Shown here: in pieces, positions 1 to 11,245 of the stretch
Position numbering within the stretch: position 1 is the stretch's first letter
How the letters are laid out: every line of letters begins with the position of its first letter
Source of the DNA: Polychytrium aggregatum
Lineage: Eukaryota; Chytridiomycota; Chytridiomycetes; Polychytriales
DNA: 64,000 nt
Reading direction: 5' to 3'
Assembly (NCBI RefSeq): GCF_025602895.1
Contig: NW_026516246.1
Location: forward strand, 62,001 to 126,000
Notes under the pieces: generated by a model
The model's database searches: none
Seen by the model: the letters and a program-made list of their open reading frames with translations, nothing else
What the model was told of the DNA's origin: nothing
Program-made: the position numbers and the translations under genes

Positions 1-3000
1 GGCAGATAGAAAGCGAATGGTTACAATCGAGCATGCGAGCATGCGAGAGCCAGTTCAAGAGAATCTGCTTTGAAGCATCTCGGTTGCTTACCTTGGCGGA
101 TAAGGGATCCCACCAAGAGGATATAGTCTCCTTTCGCTGCCGATGCCTTGCAAGTGTACCAGTCAACGTATATCATCGGCTGAGTATTTCTCTCACCAGA
201 CACAAGTATCTTGGTGGCGTCATGTCCAGGGCCGGGCACGGGATACCGGTCTTTCAAACGGAGGTGATTCAGCAGTTGCTGCACATGGAGATCCAGATTT
301 GGCTTTGCCTGCAAGCATCTCCGGATGAAAACGGCTTGACGCAAATGAGCATATCCTGGACGCAAGTGTCCGAATCGGCTGCAAACGACAGCCATGATCA
401 GAGATGCTGTGTAGATTAAATTGAGGCCCAGGTCACAGATTGTAGTATGGCAGGCTACCAATCCAATGATTGAACGGCACAGCGACTGCAAGTGCTGTGC
501 ATGTTTGACTTTGCGCGCATCTTCGACTTTTCTTGCACCAACACTTGAATCGAGTGTGTCCCCAAGTCGATGGCAGAGAAGGGCGCATTGGCTGGACCAC
601 AGCCACAGTGCCTCCCTCGTCGATATATTTCGACAAAGCTTGACGTCGACGAAAGCATCGATATTCTCGTCAGGCTCGCTGCGGTAGGTGAGCACTTTGC
701 TTTGAACAATCAAGTTCAAGATGTCCGAGTGAATCGTGGAGCTGGGAGTTTGGTCGTGGTCGTATTCCGCGGCGGATGTCGCAACAAAGCGACGCTCCAG
801 CTCAACAGCAGGCTGCAGTCGCTCTTGAAACAGCTCAAGTGACAGAGCGTATTCCCACATCAGCCTCGAATGATGGCGTCTGTCGACCCATTCATCGGCA
901 TCTTGCAACATTCGCTCGATCACGGGTCTGGTTTCCTTGAGCTTCTCGTCAAGTAACAGTGGATACTTGCGCTGAAGGTCCTGCAGTCTTGCTGTGAATG
1001 AGTAAAGCAGATGGTGGTGGGAATGAAACTCATTCGCCTGCTTCTCGAACTGTGACCATAGGGCCTCAAGCGATTCGGTTTTTGTGGCAGACTCGTAGAT
1101 ATTCCGTGACAAGCCAGCATTCAGCCAAAGGACTGGCCAAAGCGGGTGTTGTCGCTCTGAGGCTTTGAGGAGGCTCTGCGCTGCTATAATGCTAACATAT
1201 ATCGATCAGATTCAATCGGACATGAGGGTCAGGACATGTGTGGGTGAGAAGCAAAGGTACCATCGGCTGCACGCTCGCTCGATTTGGGATCGGAGTCAGT
1301 GTGCGAACCGACAGCGATCGACCCATCAGGAATACATCCAATCGCGGAGCCCCCTCCTCCGTACTAAATGCGGGTAATAGCGACTGCAGCTTGGTAGGGC
1401 TCAGGGCGAGTAGTTACTTCAATCCGTCACCACAACGATTCAATTTCAAGCTTACCTCTCCGTGGCACCAACCGCATCATTGTAGAGTGTGTGCTGAATT
1501 CGCGACTTCAATTCAAGGCAGTTCACATGGAGGGCTGGGTCGGAAAATTGCGATGCTTGATTTGCAAGATACTCCTCTGTTAGCGATACAGCGTTGAGCG
1601 CAAAGGCGCTAACCGAATCCAATAGCTGGGTGTGCTCAAGATGAAGCTGTCTGGCGCGATGAGTTGGGCTTTGAAGAAGTGCCTCGGACGAAGAAGGCGC
1701 CACCGACACAAGTTCATCGACTACAGTCGCTGAAATGTCGGCCCAGCTCTTGTTCAGCAAAGTACCGATATCGGATACACTCGCTAGAGCTTCTCGTTGC
1801 TTGCTAGCGAGCTCAAAGATCAGTTCGGCGAAAGCCAGAACTGTCTCGCTGGCGATGGAGGGATCGTGTCCGGACTTGAGATAATCGTGAAGCGGTGTCT
1901 TGAGAAGGCTGTCGAGGACAATGAGATTTGCCGGGTGAAAGACCGAGTCTGTGTTACTGAACGTCGGATCCGTTTGGAGAACAGCAGGGTCGCGCCGGGT
2001 CTGACTCGGATGGGTTGGAAGTCTGACAATTTGCCGCTTCTCGGTCAGTATCGACGACAGAGATGCAAATGACTCGGCAACGTAACCCATTCTTATCAAG
2101 GTTCGTATCCGCAGCAATGTCGCCTCGGCCGAGAGATTGCTATCCGGACAAATCTCACTGGTGATATAATCCATTAGCCTGAGCGCCCCAAAGCAAGGTT
2201 CGTAGAACTCAATCTCCCACAGCATCATCACCAGCAGCTTCAGCAGCGCAACCGTTTCAGCCGGCGGAAACACAAACTGATCCAAGAATATCGGATCGCA
2301 GAATGCGAGATCGCTCTTATCCCCGAGCTTGGGAGTTTGCAGTCCAAACAATGGCAGCTCACGAGACTGGGGAAGGAGAATATTCAACAGCGTCCCCGCG
2401 CTTCGGATTAGATAGAGCTGTTTGTTCAATCTGCCGTAGTAAGTGATCATGGCCAACTTGACGAGGATCATAGTCGCCAAGAGTGCATTCTTCCTGCTGC
2501 CGATACGTTGGAGAACAGATGCATCCAGGAGCTCCGGAAGATTCTTGATGGAGTGGCGAGCGCAAAACAGGGCATCAAGGGCTGAGAACCAAGCCGCGCC
2601 GCAGCGAGCACTATCCTTCTGCGCATAGAGAAAGTCACCGAGCTCGTTACCAGAGAGCGCTTGGAGATCAAGGGACAGACGGCTCTCTGACCCAGTAACC
2701 GGAGAAAGCACACTGCGGTAACGCTCGGTTATATCGTGAAGTAGTGTGTCACGGTCTCCATCCGAGAGCGCGATTTCTGGTTTGAGCGTGGAGTTTTTGT
2801 TGTAGATCGACAGGGATCGCCCCTGATCAATGGCAAGCATCATCAAGTCGTTCGGGCTCGAAAGTGGCTGAGTGTGTGGTTGTGAATGCATGTGATTAAC
2901 AAAGGCGGTAGATTTCCAGCCTGGGAATGCGTCCGCAAAAACATTGACAATTTCTGTTGCCCGATGTTGCTTCTGGTAGATTCTGAGAAGATGCACAGAG

Positions 3001-6000
3001 TACACCACGATCTGGCGGCACCACCAGAGATCGAGGAAATGCGACTGCGACACTCCATCTCGATCTCGCCAGGATATGCGATGCTTCATTTCGGCAAGGC
3101 CTGCCGGGTGAACCTCGAGAGAATACTGCTGACTGGTCATCGTTCGCGAAAACTCAGGCTCGGTGCTGAAACCAACTCTTTGGAGCATATCCAGAAGCGA
3201 CACCGCGGCCACGTAGAAGGCTCGCCATAGATGCTGCTCCCATCCTGTGCCTGGAATACAGATCAATCTTCGGATGTAAAAGGCCCAGAATGTGTCCCAA
3301 AGATCTTTGGCTGCTTCGATAAGCTTGAGCCAGCACCCAGAGCGCAAGGATAGGTGGCACGCCTGGGCGAAGCTTTGGAGAGCCTCCGAGATGCTCCGGG
3401 TGATCATCTGTTCCGAGTTGGCAGTGCCTCGGCTCGGATTGTCAGACACTGATGCAATGCAATATCGTCGGCAGTGCTGACAAAAAGCGTCGATTGGTGC
3501 CCTCTCGACTGTGGAGCGTAAGTTGCTGACGACTGCCCTTCCATAGACGATATTGAGGTCGGCTTTCCACGGCATCTCATAGTAGACGATGATCCTGAGG
3601 CGGAGCCTATATCGATAACGATGCCACAACTCACAAAGCAGCTGATCGAGAACCTGACAAGCTCGCTCCTTGCGCTCACGCTCGGCTGGCGGGAGACCGC
3701 CAAAGTATGCCATGCGAGCTGCCATTCGCTGTCGTTTCATGGGCAGCGTGATAGGCTCTCTCTTGCTCGCATCTTGATCTCGGTCCCTGTCCCGATCTCG
3801 ATCGGTGCCCTGACTGGACGATCGCGACTTTGGGCTGATCGAACGACTGCTTCCTGCCGGCATCTCCCGATGCGGACTGACGCTGCGAGACATACGAGCG
3901 GGCGGGTGGCTAGACTCCCGTCCAGGACTTTGGCTTCGCCGTCGACGCCGCTCGACGCTGCGCCGATGGAAACTTGATCGTCTTCCCGAGCTCTGTGACC
4001 GTGTCTGCCGAGCCTTTTTGCGATGTCGCTTGTAAATGGACCTTCCTCTGTCCATGCAAGGCACGTTTGGTCAGGACATGAGGGTGTAAAACATCCGCCC
4101 AACATACCATCTCCACGCAAACTGTCTGTCGGCTGGATGATATCACTGTTCTCCATCACAATGACATAGCACCCATGATGTATCTGTCCGGCCAATGTGT
4201 GGATCCGGGTGTGCTCTCCACTTGCCTGATTTTGCCTCCGTGCGGGGCATGTAATCCATATATAGCGTAGCGATGCTCGGCAAAGAGCCTTCGGCGTTTT
4301 TTTTTGGTTTCTTTCTTTGCCGTATCGATGTCTTCTTCGATAAGGTAGTCGGCCGATACGATGGCGTGATTGCGTCTATCAGTCCAGTCCAAGGCTTCAA
4401 GACAGTACTTTGCTGCCGACTCTGCGTGCCCGCTCTCAAAGCACAGCCGGCAGAGCTTGGAGACAATCTCTAAATATCGTGGGTTCTTCTGGAAACGAGT
4501 TAAATCTTGCATTATTCCCTCGATTCCAGAGCCCTCAAATACCGACATGATCTCTCGCATCGTTGTCTGGATATCCAGGAACCGGCGGTCTTTTACTTCG
4601 GTATCCTTTGAAACCAATTTGAGGCCACTCCCACGACCCGATAAGGCCTCGAGGTACTCGCAAAAGAGATCCACTCTGCGATACGCTCGTTGGTATCCCA
4701 GCGCGTAGTTTGTTGTGGTCGAGACAATAGCGTGATAGAAAAAGTCGGCGTGGTAGGTCGTCCGGCGCTTGCCATATCGGATGGCTTTGGGCTTCTGGAC
4801 AAAGCCAAGCCACTGGTTTTCAAGGGCTGCCGAGTTCCAGATACGCAAGTCGTCTGTATGGCAGTAAGAGTGGACGATCGAGAGCGAAGCCTCGGCTGAC
4901 GAGGTCATGAGCTGATTTCGAGAGAGATGGAAGGTCAGGGGCACAAAGACTTCGGAGAGCACAAGCGCGCGGTCGTTCCCGAGGGCATTCGAGCATCGAA
5001 GTAGCGTATCGTGACCGATGCGTAGGGCGTGGAATATGAATGCACTGAGCTTGTGTGCTTGCAGGAGCACAGAAAGGTACTTGTAACAAAGCACCGCCGC
5101 GGTCACGGCAAGCTCGTCGTTCTGGATCGCGGCTGCGAGCTCAATGGCGAGAAGATAGTTGCGGCAGATTTTCAAATGCGTGAGCTCACACTCTAGGGTT
5201 TGGGTGCCGTACAGAATTTGGAAATGGGTGCCCTCGTTGGGCGATGCCTCGCTTTCACAGGACGCATGGATAAGCTGAATGAAGGACACAATCTCGATTG
5301 GTGATGCAGCGGCAAGAGCAGCTCTGTCCAGCACAAACAGGTCCTGAAGACTTGCCGATTGGAGGACCCTGAGCTGGGCGCAGTCGATAGTCGATGCCAC
5401 AAATATGCTCCAAAAATGCTCCATCGCCAGCATTGCAATGTTTTTGAAGCCCTTTGCAAATGCGAGCTGGGCCATGTAGGCCCAAGCAAGATTGGCTGGC
5501 AGCGGAAACGTGGTGACCAGAGGTAGTGTCGATGCCCCAATCGGTCCGATCGGCGTGCCGGCTGAATTGCATTGGCATACTCCGACGACATAGGCTTGGT
5601 TCGGAGTCAGTCCCGAGATGCAGATTTCCTGGGGTCCATTGGATGTGGAGAAAGACTCTCCTGTGCCAAGATAGTCCATGCAACTTATCGAGAGCATCCC
5701 CGGTCCGGCAGATTTACAAAACAGCTGGAAGAGATCTCCCTTCATACCCGCGACGGGTGAAACAATCAAGCTCAGCGAGCTTGGGGTTTGACGGATGAGA
5801 CAAGGCACTCTTTCGCGCATTTTCTTTGATCTGACCGAAGCGAGATCGCTGCAGCAGGCTTTGGTGGTGTTGTTGAAGCCCTTGGTGTTGTAGGTGCCCT
5901 TGGAGCCCTTGGAGCCGGTGGTGCCGTTGGTATGGTTGGCGTTATTGGCACTCTGTATCCCAACGGGGCACGTCCGGAGAAGTTGATAGGCCATGTCCAG

Positions 6001-9000
6001 GAGCTGTGCCACTGTTTCTTCGCGCTGTTTATCCTCAAAGACATCGACATAGGATAGTATGGCAACGGTCTCCAGAATGATGTTGCAGCCGATTCGTGGT
6101 ATCGCTTGCGTGACTTCATGAAATCGCGACTTGGGTGGGGCCGATCCGACAGTCTCTGCCTCTGCAAGCCACTTTCGCTTGAGCTTGAGCATGCAGCGGA
6201 TATACGCCGCAGAAACGTCGAGCTCCGAGAATTCAAGGCCCTGCGATCGTGGATTACGAGAGTACTGCTCGTTTCCGGCCCACCATCGTGGCGCATTTGT
6301 TGGATTTTGGAGTCGACCATCGCCCATGAACGAGCGAAGTTTGTGGATCCGCTGTAGTGTCGTTTCCAAGACAGTAGCCGCCTCAGAATAGAGTCCCCAG
6401 CACTCGTAAATGATGGAGAGTCTCTTGCTGACCTTTAGAGCGAACAAGTTGTCCTTCATCGGAAAGACGGTAAAAACATCGTGCATGAATCTGATCGTGT
6501 CGACGAGGACGTTTTCTTCGTCGATGTAGTACTCGTCCGACAGGAAGCGGATGTCGCGGACGTATGGCTCGATGAACTTCCACAAGATTGTCACTGCGGC
6601 AAAGCAATAGGCCGAACAAAAGTCGGATTCGTGCGCATGCATCAGAAACCTCTGCAGCGCGGCCGTCACGCACTTGACTGCCAATTCGATATGCTGGGTG
6701 ACCACCAGGCGATGGTGGGCCAGATCGGCCATGGTACCGGTTACAGGCACATCTGGGCCAAACCCGACGTGGCGCGCTGAGTGAGAGGCCTTCAGAAATT
6801 GAGCGATCGAAACACGCAGCTCCAGTTCGCTCGAAAATACTGGGTCAAGCGCCAGCAGACTGGACAGCCCCGATGCCCTCATCGCGTCAAAACGATCCCA
6901 CTGTCGGTAGTAGAAAAATATGCGCGAGAGGTTGATGAGATCCTCGGTAGCAAACATGCTGATGCGCCCGCAAGCACCTGCTGCTGCGATATAGCTGTGC
7001 GGGACCCGCTGAAGCAGATCGTCGCTGATCGCAGACTCTGGAATCTCAAATAGAATCCGGGTGCTGATATCCAGGAGCGCCTGTATGACGTAATCCGATG
7101 GGCTAACGACTTCGTATGAACGATCCGTGACCAGGTTATCGAGCGCTTGGCCCAAAAACATGTGGACGATGCTGATGGCAATAGACAGCTGTGATTCGAA
7201 GCTGGAGCCCAGACCAACAATCTTGCACAAGCCAAGTTTGACGGCCTTTCTGAGTTTTTCTTCTGGGGACTCTTCTGGGATAGGTGGAGGCCGTGTCCGC
7301 TTGCCTTTGGTGGGTGCCTTGGCTGCCGGAGTGGAGGCCTCGGTCGCTGTATCCGCTGTTGTAGATGCCTTTGCTCCGTCTGGATCGGTGGATCGTGTCG
7401 GGTTCTGTGAGTTCCCGACAGCCAAGCCGTTTGAATGGAAACAAGATGTAGAGGTGGGTTGATCAGGGTCTGCGTGGAGGAATAGTGCGGGCGCCGTTGC
7501 CAAGTAGCCCCGAGCATCTGCGTACAAATTCCAAGTATCCACAAGCCCACCTTGCCGCCGATGACGAAAGCCAGCAGGTTTTCTTGGCTCTCGGAGGTCT
7601 CCATGGTCCCCAGGGGTCTGGAGTGCGATTAAGTTCTGTCAGAATGGCCCTCGCCGCCTGTTTGCGCCAATACACTTTGCAGCAACTAATGACAGTCTCT
7701 GAGCTGGATTGCGAGTTACCCCTGCGGATTGTCAGTGCTTGGATATGCCTCGGTTCCGGTGGAACATGCTGCCTGGCAGCTCTTGAGCAAATTGCTGAGG
7801 ATGGCTGGAAGCTCTGTGATATTTGCCGCCGGTGCAAGCGCGAGCTTGAATCGCATGGACGTGGATACTTTCGCCAGTTTCTTTATCGCCTGGCCGAGAA
7901 TTACCTTTGTCTCGGCTGTGAGTTGATTGTCATGACAGGCTTGCTCGAGGAGCTCGAGCTCACTTATTTTTCGAGAGGCGCGCTCGACAAACTCGACACC
8001 TTCGGTGACCGCATCGATTGCAATATAAAACGAGAATGCCAGCTCGTAGAGCTCCATTCGCCACGGAAGTTCCGAGGCCCTCAGGAGTGGCGGGTAGGTT
8101 TCCAGACATAGGATAGACCACAGGAGAAACGGCATACCCTGAAACGGCGAAAGCCCAAGTACCGATCAGCGCGAGTAGGCAAGTGGACAAGTGGACAAGT
8201 GGACAAGTGGACAAGCAGCTGCCGCCGAAAAGACCAACGGATCGTCGGCCGCTGGACGCACGGCCATTCATCCGAATTGAGCGCGTGGGCCCATGTATAG
8301 TCCGTTTATATCAAAACACGGCAGCGGCCACCAGCACACCGCGACAACTTGCCTTCGTCCACAACCGCTGATGAGCGAGATACGAGATCATTCTGTGGAT
8401 GGAGCGAGTGCCTTGGAGCACTAGATCAGAGAGTGAATCTTCGCGACAGCATTCCTCCATTACCCTCTGAATTTCGCATAAGGCCTTGAGCACAAGATCG
8501 AGCGAGTCCTTGGAGCTGAGGCTGGGATTCATGCTTATCGCCAGGCGAAAATCACATACGGCTGAGCCAAGGCGTGATCGAAAGACAAGCGTTTTTCGAT
8601 TGTGGTGCACAACGAGCTGCGAACCACTCGTAGTCGATTCCGCCGCTGAGGCGGCACTGTTTCGCAGGATGCCTTGGGCCGTGGCCGGCGAAACGGTATG
8701 GCGAGACGCAGCCTGGTTGGGGCCGAGATCAGCGCCGTCATCTGGCCGCAAGAAGGGAGCAAAGCACACGCGACGAGCAATCTCTTCAAAAATCTCCAAG
8801 TCTAGAAGCTGCTCGCCAAACTCGACAATGCTTTGTTCGTAGACGGAAGGAGACAGGAGCCGCTGGTACTTTTGCAGACAGCGGGTGATTTGCGAGAGCA
8901 TGACGCGCCGCCACGACGTGCCGCCCTTGGATTCCTTCTGGATGCATTTGAGCATGAACGCAACCTCGCTCTGGAACGCCGGAAGTGCCAGCGATTCACG

Positions 9001-9138
9001 CAACTTGTCGTCGGTCATGAACGGCAGCTCACCGGTCGGGGGCTCGCCGGGTTGTTGCTTGGCTGTGATAGCTCCAGGACGACCCCTGGGCAGGATCGTG
9101 CTGAGAGGCGAGTACGGTGTGGTCGAAGGCGTGTTCAT
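1..9138 (-). CDS. CFAP54: CFAP54, cilia- and flagella-associated protein 54 (partial at its C-terminal end)
   Basis: Large axonemal protein, in other organisms part of the C1 side of the central-pair apparatus of motile flagella. About 2,750 residues are visible against roughly 3,100 in human. Start is ATG at 9138 (MNTPSTTPYS); an in-frame TTG lies just upstream. Exon 1 is 9138-8353, exon 2 begins at 8138 (GMPFLLWSILCLETYP), a very long exon covers about 7540-4226, another 4064-1456, and the last visible exon about 1120-92. A GTAAGC donor at 91 shows that the gene continues off the left edge. Family features include the FN3-like strand (ISGLTPNQAYVVGVC, near 5600), long alpha-helical stretches and a basic ERERKERACQVLDQ segment. 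Introns between about 7730 and 7540, 4225 and 4064, and 1455 and 1120 are only partly resolved. Two donors look like GC rather than GT (8352 and 4225). Family assignment is from remembered similarity. Confidence 0.8.
8181..8215. repeat. 8-bp tandem array in CFAP54 intron 1
   Basis: Four exact copies of AAGTGGAC plus a partial copy, lying entirely inside the intron between 8352 and 8139. Confidence 0.9.
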
Positions 9139-9879
9139 TGGCAAATACTTGGGTCAGGCGGACGTACGATGAGCCCGAGCCAAGGTAGATCTCGCAAACT
9201 GGGTGGAGGAGCAACAAAAAAGCCAGGGGGCGATCGGCAGGGGTAGGGGCCGTCAGCGAAATGGCGCCATCACATCAATCTGATGCTTTGGCCCCGCCCA
9301 ACCGTGGGAAAGCCGGACAGTCCGACAAACATGAGCTTCATTTGACACTCTGTTCTGCAGCATCCTCGGCACTCTGCCCCGATAGCATCCTCGATACTCT
9401 CTCCCGACAACATCCTCTGTCCTGCGGCATCCCCGATGGCGGTATCCCCGATGGCGGTATCACGGCCGACACTATGAAAAAATTTCTTGTTAAAAAAATG
9501 AGCGAGAACGAAAAAACGCGCTCTCGGAGCCACCTCGGTCGGCGAGAAGAGCAGTCTCTGGCGAGAGACCCCCGAGGGAAGGCGAGAAGCCTCTCGCCGT
9601 TACGCACACACACACTTTGCACACACACACACTTTGCACAAGGGAGTCAAACACCTCCCATCGACCATCCCAAGAGGGATGGCAACCCCGAAGTGGACTG
9701 CCCAGAATATGGGCGACCCGGCATCCACTGTCGAAATACTCAAGGAACAGTGCGAGATACTTACAGTCTATCCAGAAAGAAACGGGACACTTTCCCTTTC
9801 TGGCTTCTGAAGCCCGCTGACTGACTGTAGGCCCAGTGGGCAAGCCGTGAGATTGCACTCCTGTCTTCGTTGGCAATCT
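9139..9879. other. Intergenic: CFAP54 5' side and downstream flank of the Fanzor relic
   Basis: No gene recognised. It holds the presumed CFAP54 promoter next to 9138, an imperfect repeat around 9425-9460 (CCCGATGGCGGTAT twice in tandem), and a CA-rich microsatellite at about 9604-9640 (two runs of CACACA separated by CTTTG). Open frames here have repeat-like or biased composition and no family resemblance. Confidence 0.5.
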
Positions 9880-10712
9880 CTTTGTTTTCGTTGGTTTGGG
9901 AAGCATGGTCTTGAATACACCCGGCCGATCTCCTGTGGCGATGATCGACTGGCATACCGAGATCATGTTCCTTGAGGCATTGATGTCTCGATGTGGGAGT
10001 GTGGTGGATGCATTCGACCCTCTGCACAGCTTCATGGTTTCTCGATATCAAGATGCTCGACCTTCTCGAGTCGCTTGGCTTCCCGACAATGTGAGCACAC
10101 CTGAGATGTGTTGAACTCGTTCACCGATCACACATGGATCTTGGAGACGGATCGGTCTGGTGGGCGTCTCTGGTGATGGTGGAATTGCTCAAAGTACTTG
10201 GCGAACCTGAGTCTCCGTGGGCTGGATGCGTATCCCTTCCCCTGTTTCCAGGATGCATTCCCAAAGGCAATCACCACTTCGGTCTCCTTTGGTGCCTGGT
10301 CGATGACCTGCTTGCACATCTCGTGGACGGTGCGCTGTCGCTTGCTGTGGAGATCGAGTCGTTTGAATCGCCGACGCCGGGTCAGGCTGAAGTACAGCTG
10401 TTTGTCCAGCATGTCTCCATCGAACACATGGCGAATGTATTGCAAGAAGGAAGCCAACCCGGGGATCTTGGGACTTGGTGTGGTGCTCATCCATTCCTGC
10501 AGACCAAGGATCTTGTGGGTGCTCTGGATCCACTTGGTCGCCTGGCTGGTGTCTTTGGCTTGCGGTGAACCATCTGGCGAGAAAATAGCGACGATGGCTG
10601 GTTCTGCCCTTGGGGAAGAAAGAATCTCCTCAAAACCAGCGCATTTTGGGCTGGCAGAGATACTGTGCAGTGGCGTCCTTGATCCAGATCCAGAAACGCA
10701 TCGCTCGCTCAA
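9880..10712 (-). mobile_element. Decayed Fanzor / TnpB-like (OrfB_Zn_ribbon) endonuclease gene
   Basis: Fanzors are eukaryotic relatives of bacterial TnpB, RNA-guided nucleases usually carried by transposons; a chytrid Fanzor (Spizellomyces) is well known. The main frame, 10712-10128, ends in a segment very like the C-terminal half of the family: basic helices (TRRRRFKRLDLHSKRQRTVH), then VVIAFGNASWKQG, which fits the RuvC-II strand position, then SSPRRLRFAKYF. Directly after an in-frame TGA the same frame continues as VNEFNTSQVCSHC, matching the family's EFRTSQ.C..C zinc-ribbon start. Another frame then gives HRDINASRNMISV (about 9990-9950), matching the terminal NRD.NA.RN motif that carries the last RuvC aspartate. 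The reading frame is thus broken by at least one stop and one frame change, and the second CxxC pair of the ribbon is degraded. I did not locate a convincing N-terminal half, terminal repeats or guide RNA. It sits between CFAP54 and MRI1. Confidence 0.7.
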
Positions 10713-11245
10713 TCAGTCGTGGGAAGACATCTTGTCAAGGTGAGTCTTGCCTGATAGCCAAACGATCATGTCATCTCGCTGACACACAACCACGCTTGAC
10801 TAGGTTTCCAACCAGAGAGATTCAGATGGTGGTGGTTCTTGTCCGCAATCGGAGTGGAGCTTCCAACAATGATACAATTGGTCATTCCTCCACACCAATT
10901 GCCCACCACCACCGTCAATCGGCTCAAGACGATACCAAATGCCGTCAACCGACCATGGCCGGATTCCAACTTTTGCTGCATCTTGGTCTACAGCGTGTAT
11001 TCATATTCGAGATGAGCAGCCGCGAGGGGGCCGGAAATAATTGATAGTGCGAATCAGATCGACAGCCCACAGGCAACACTGCTCGCGCTTTCCATTTTTG
11101 GAGCCTTGTCACACCGCCAAACGACACGCCGCACACACACACACACCAGATCCGGGATTGCTTTTGCTCGCTCGGGCTTGATTCGCTCGATATCTTCTCG
11201 GCCCCGACTGCACCAGCGCTCCAACAGCACAGCAAGCAACCCGCC
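10713..11245. other. Intergenic: possible Fanzor 5' remnant and MRI1 upstream region
   Basis: No firm gene. A 71-codon frame on the minus strand (10981-10766) might be an eroded N-terminal part of the Fanzor copy, but I see no diagnostic motif. A short CA run (about 11130-11145) lies about 100 bp upstream of the MRI1 start. Confidence 0.4.

Noticed and set aside
9261-9824. 187-codon plus-strand open frame
   Set aside because: Covers the CA microsatellite and the Fanzor flank, with no recognisable domain and no initiation context.
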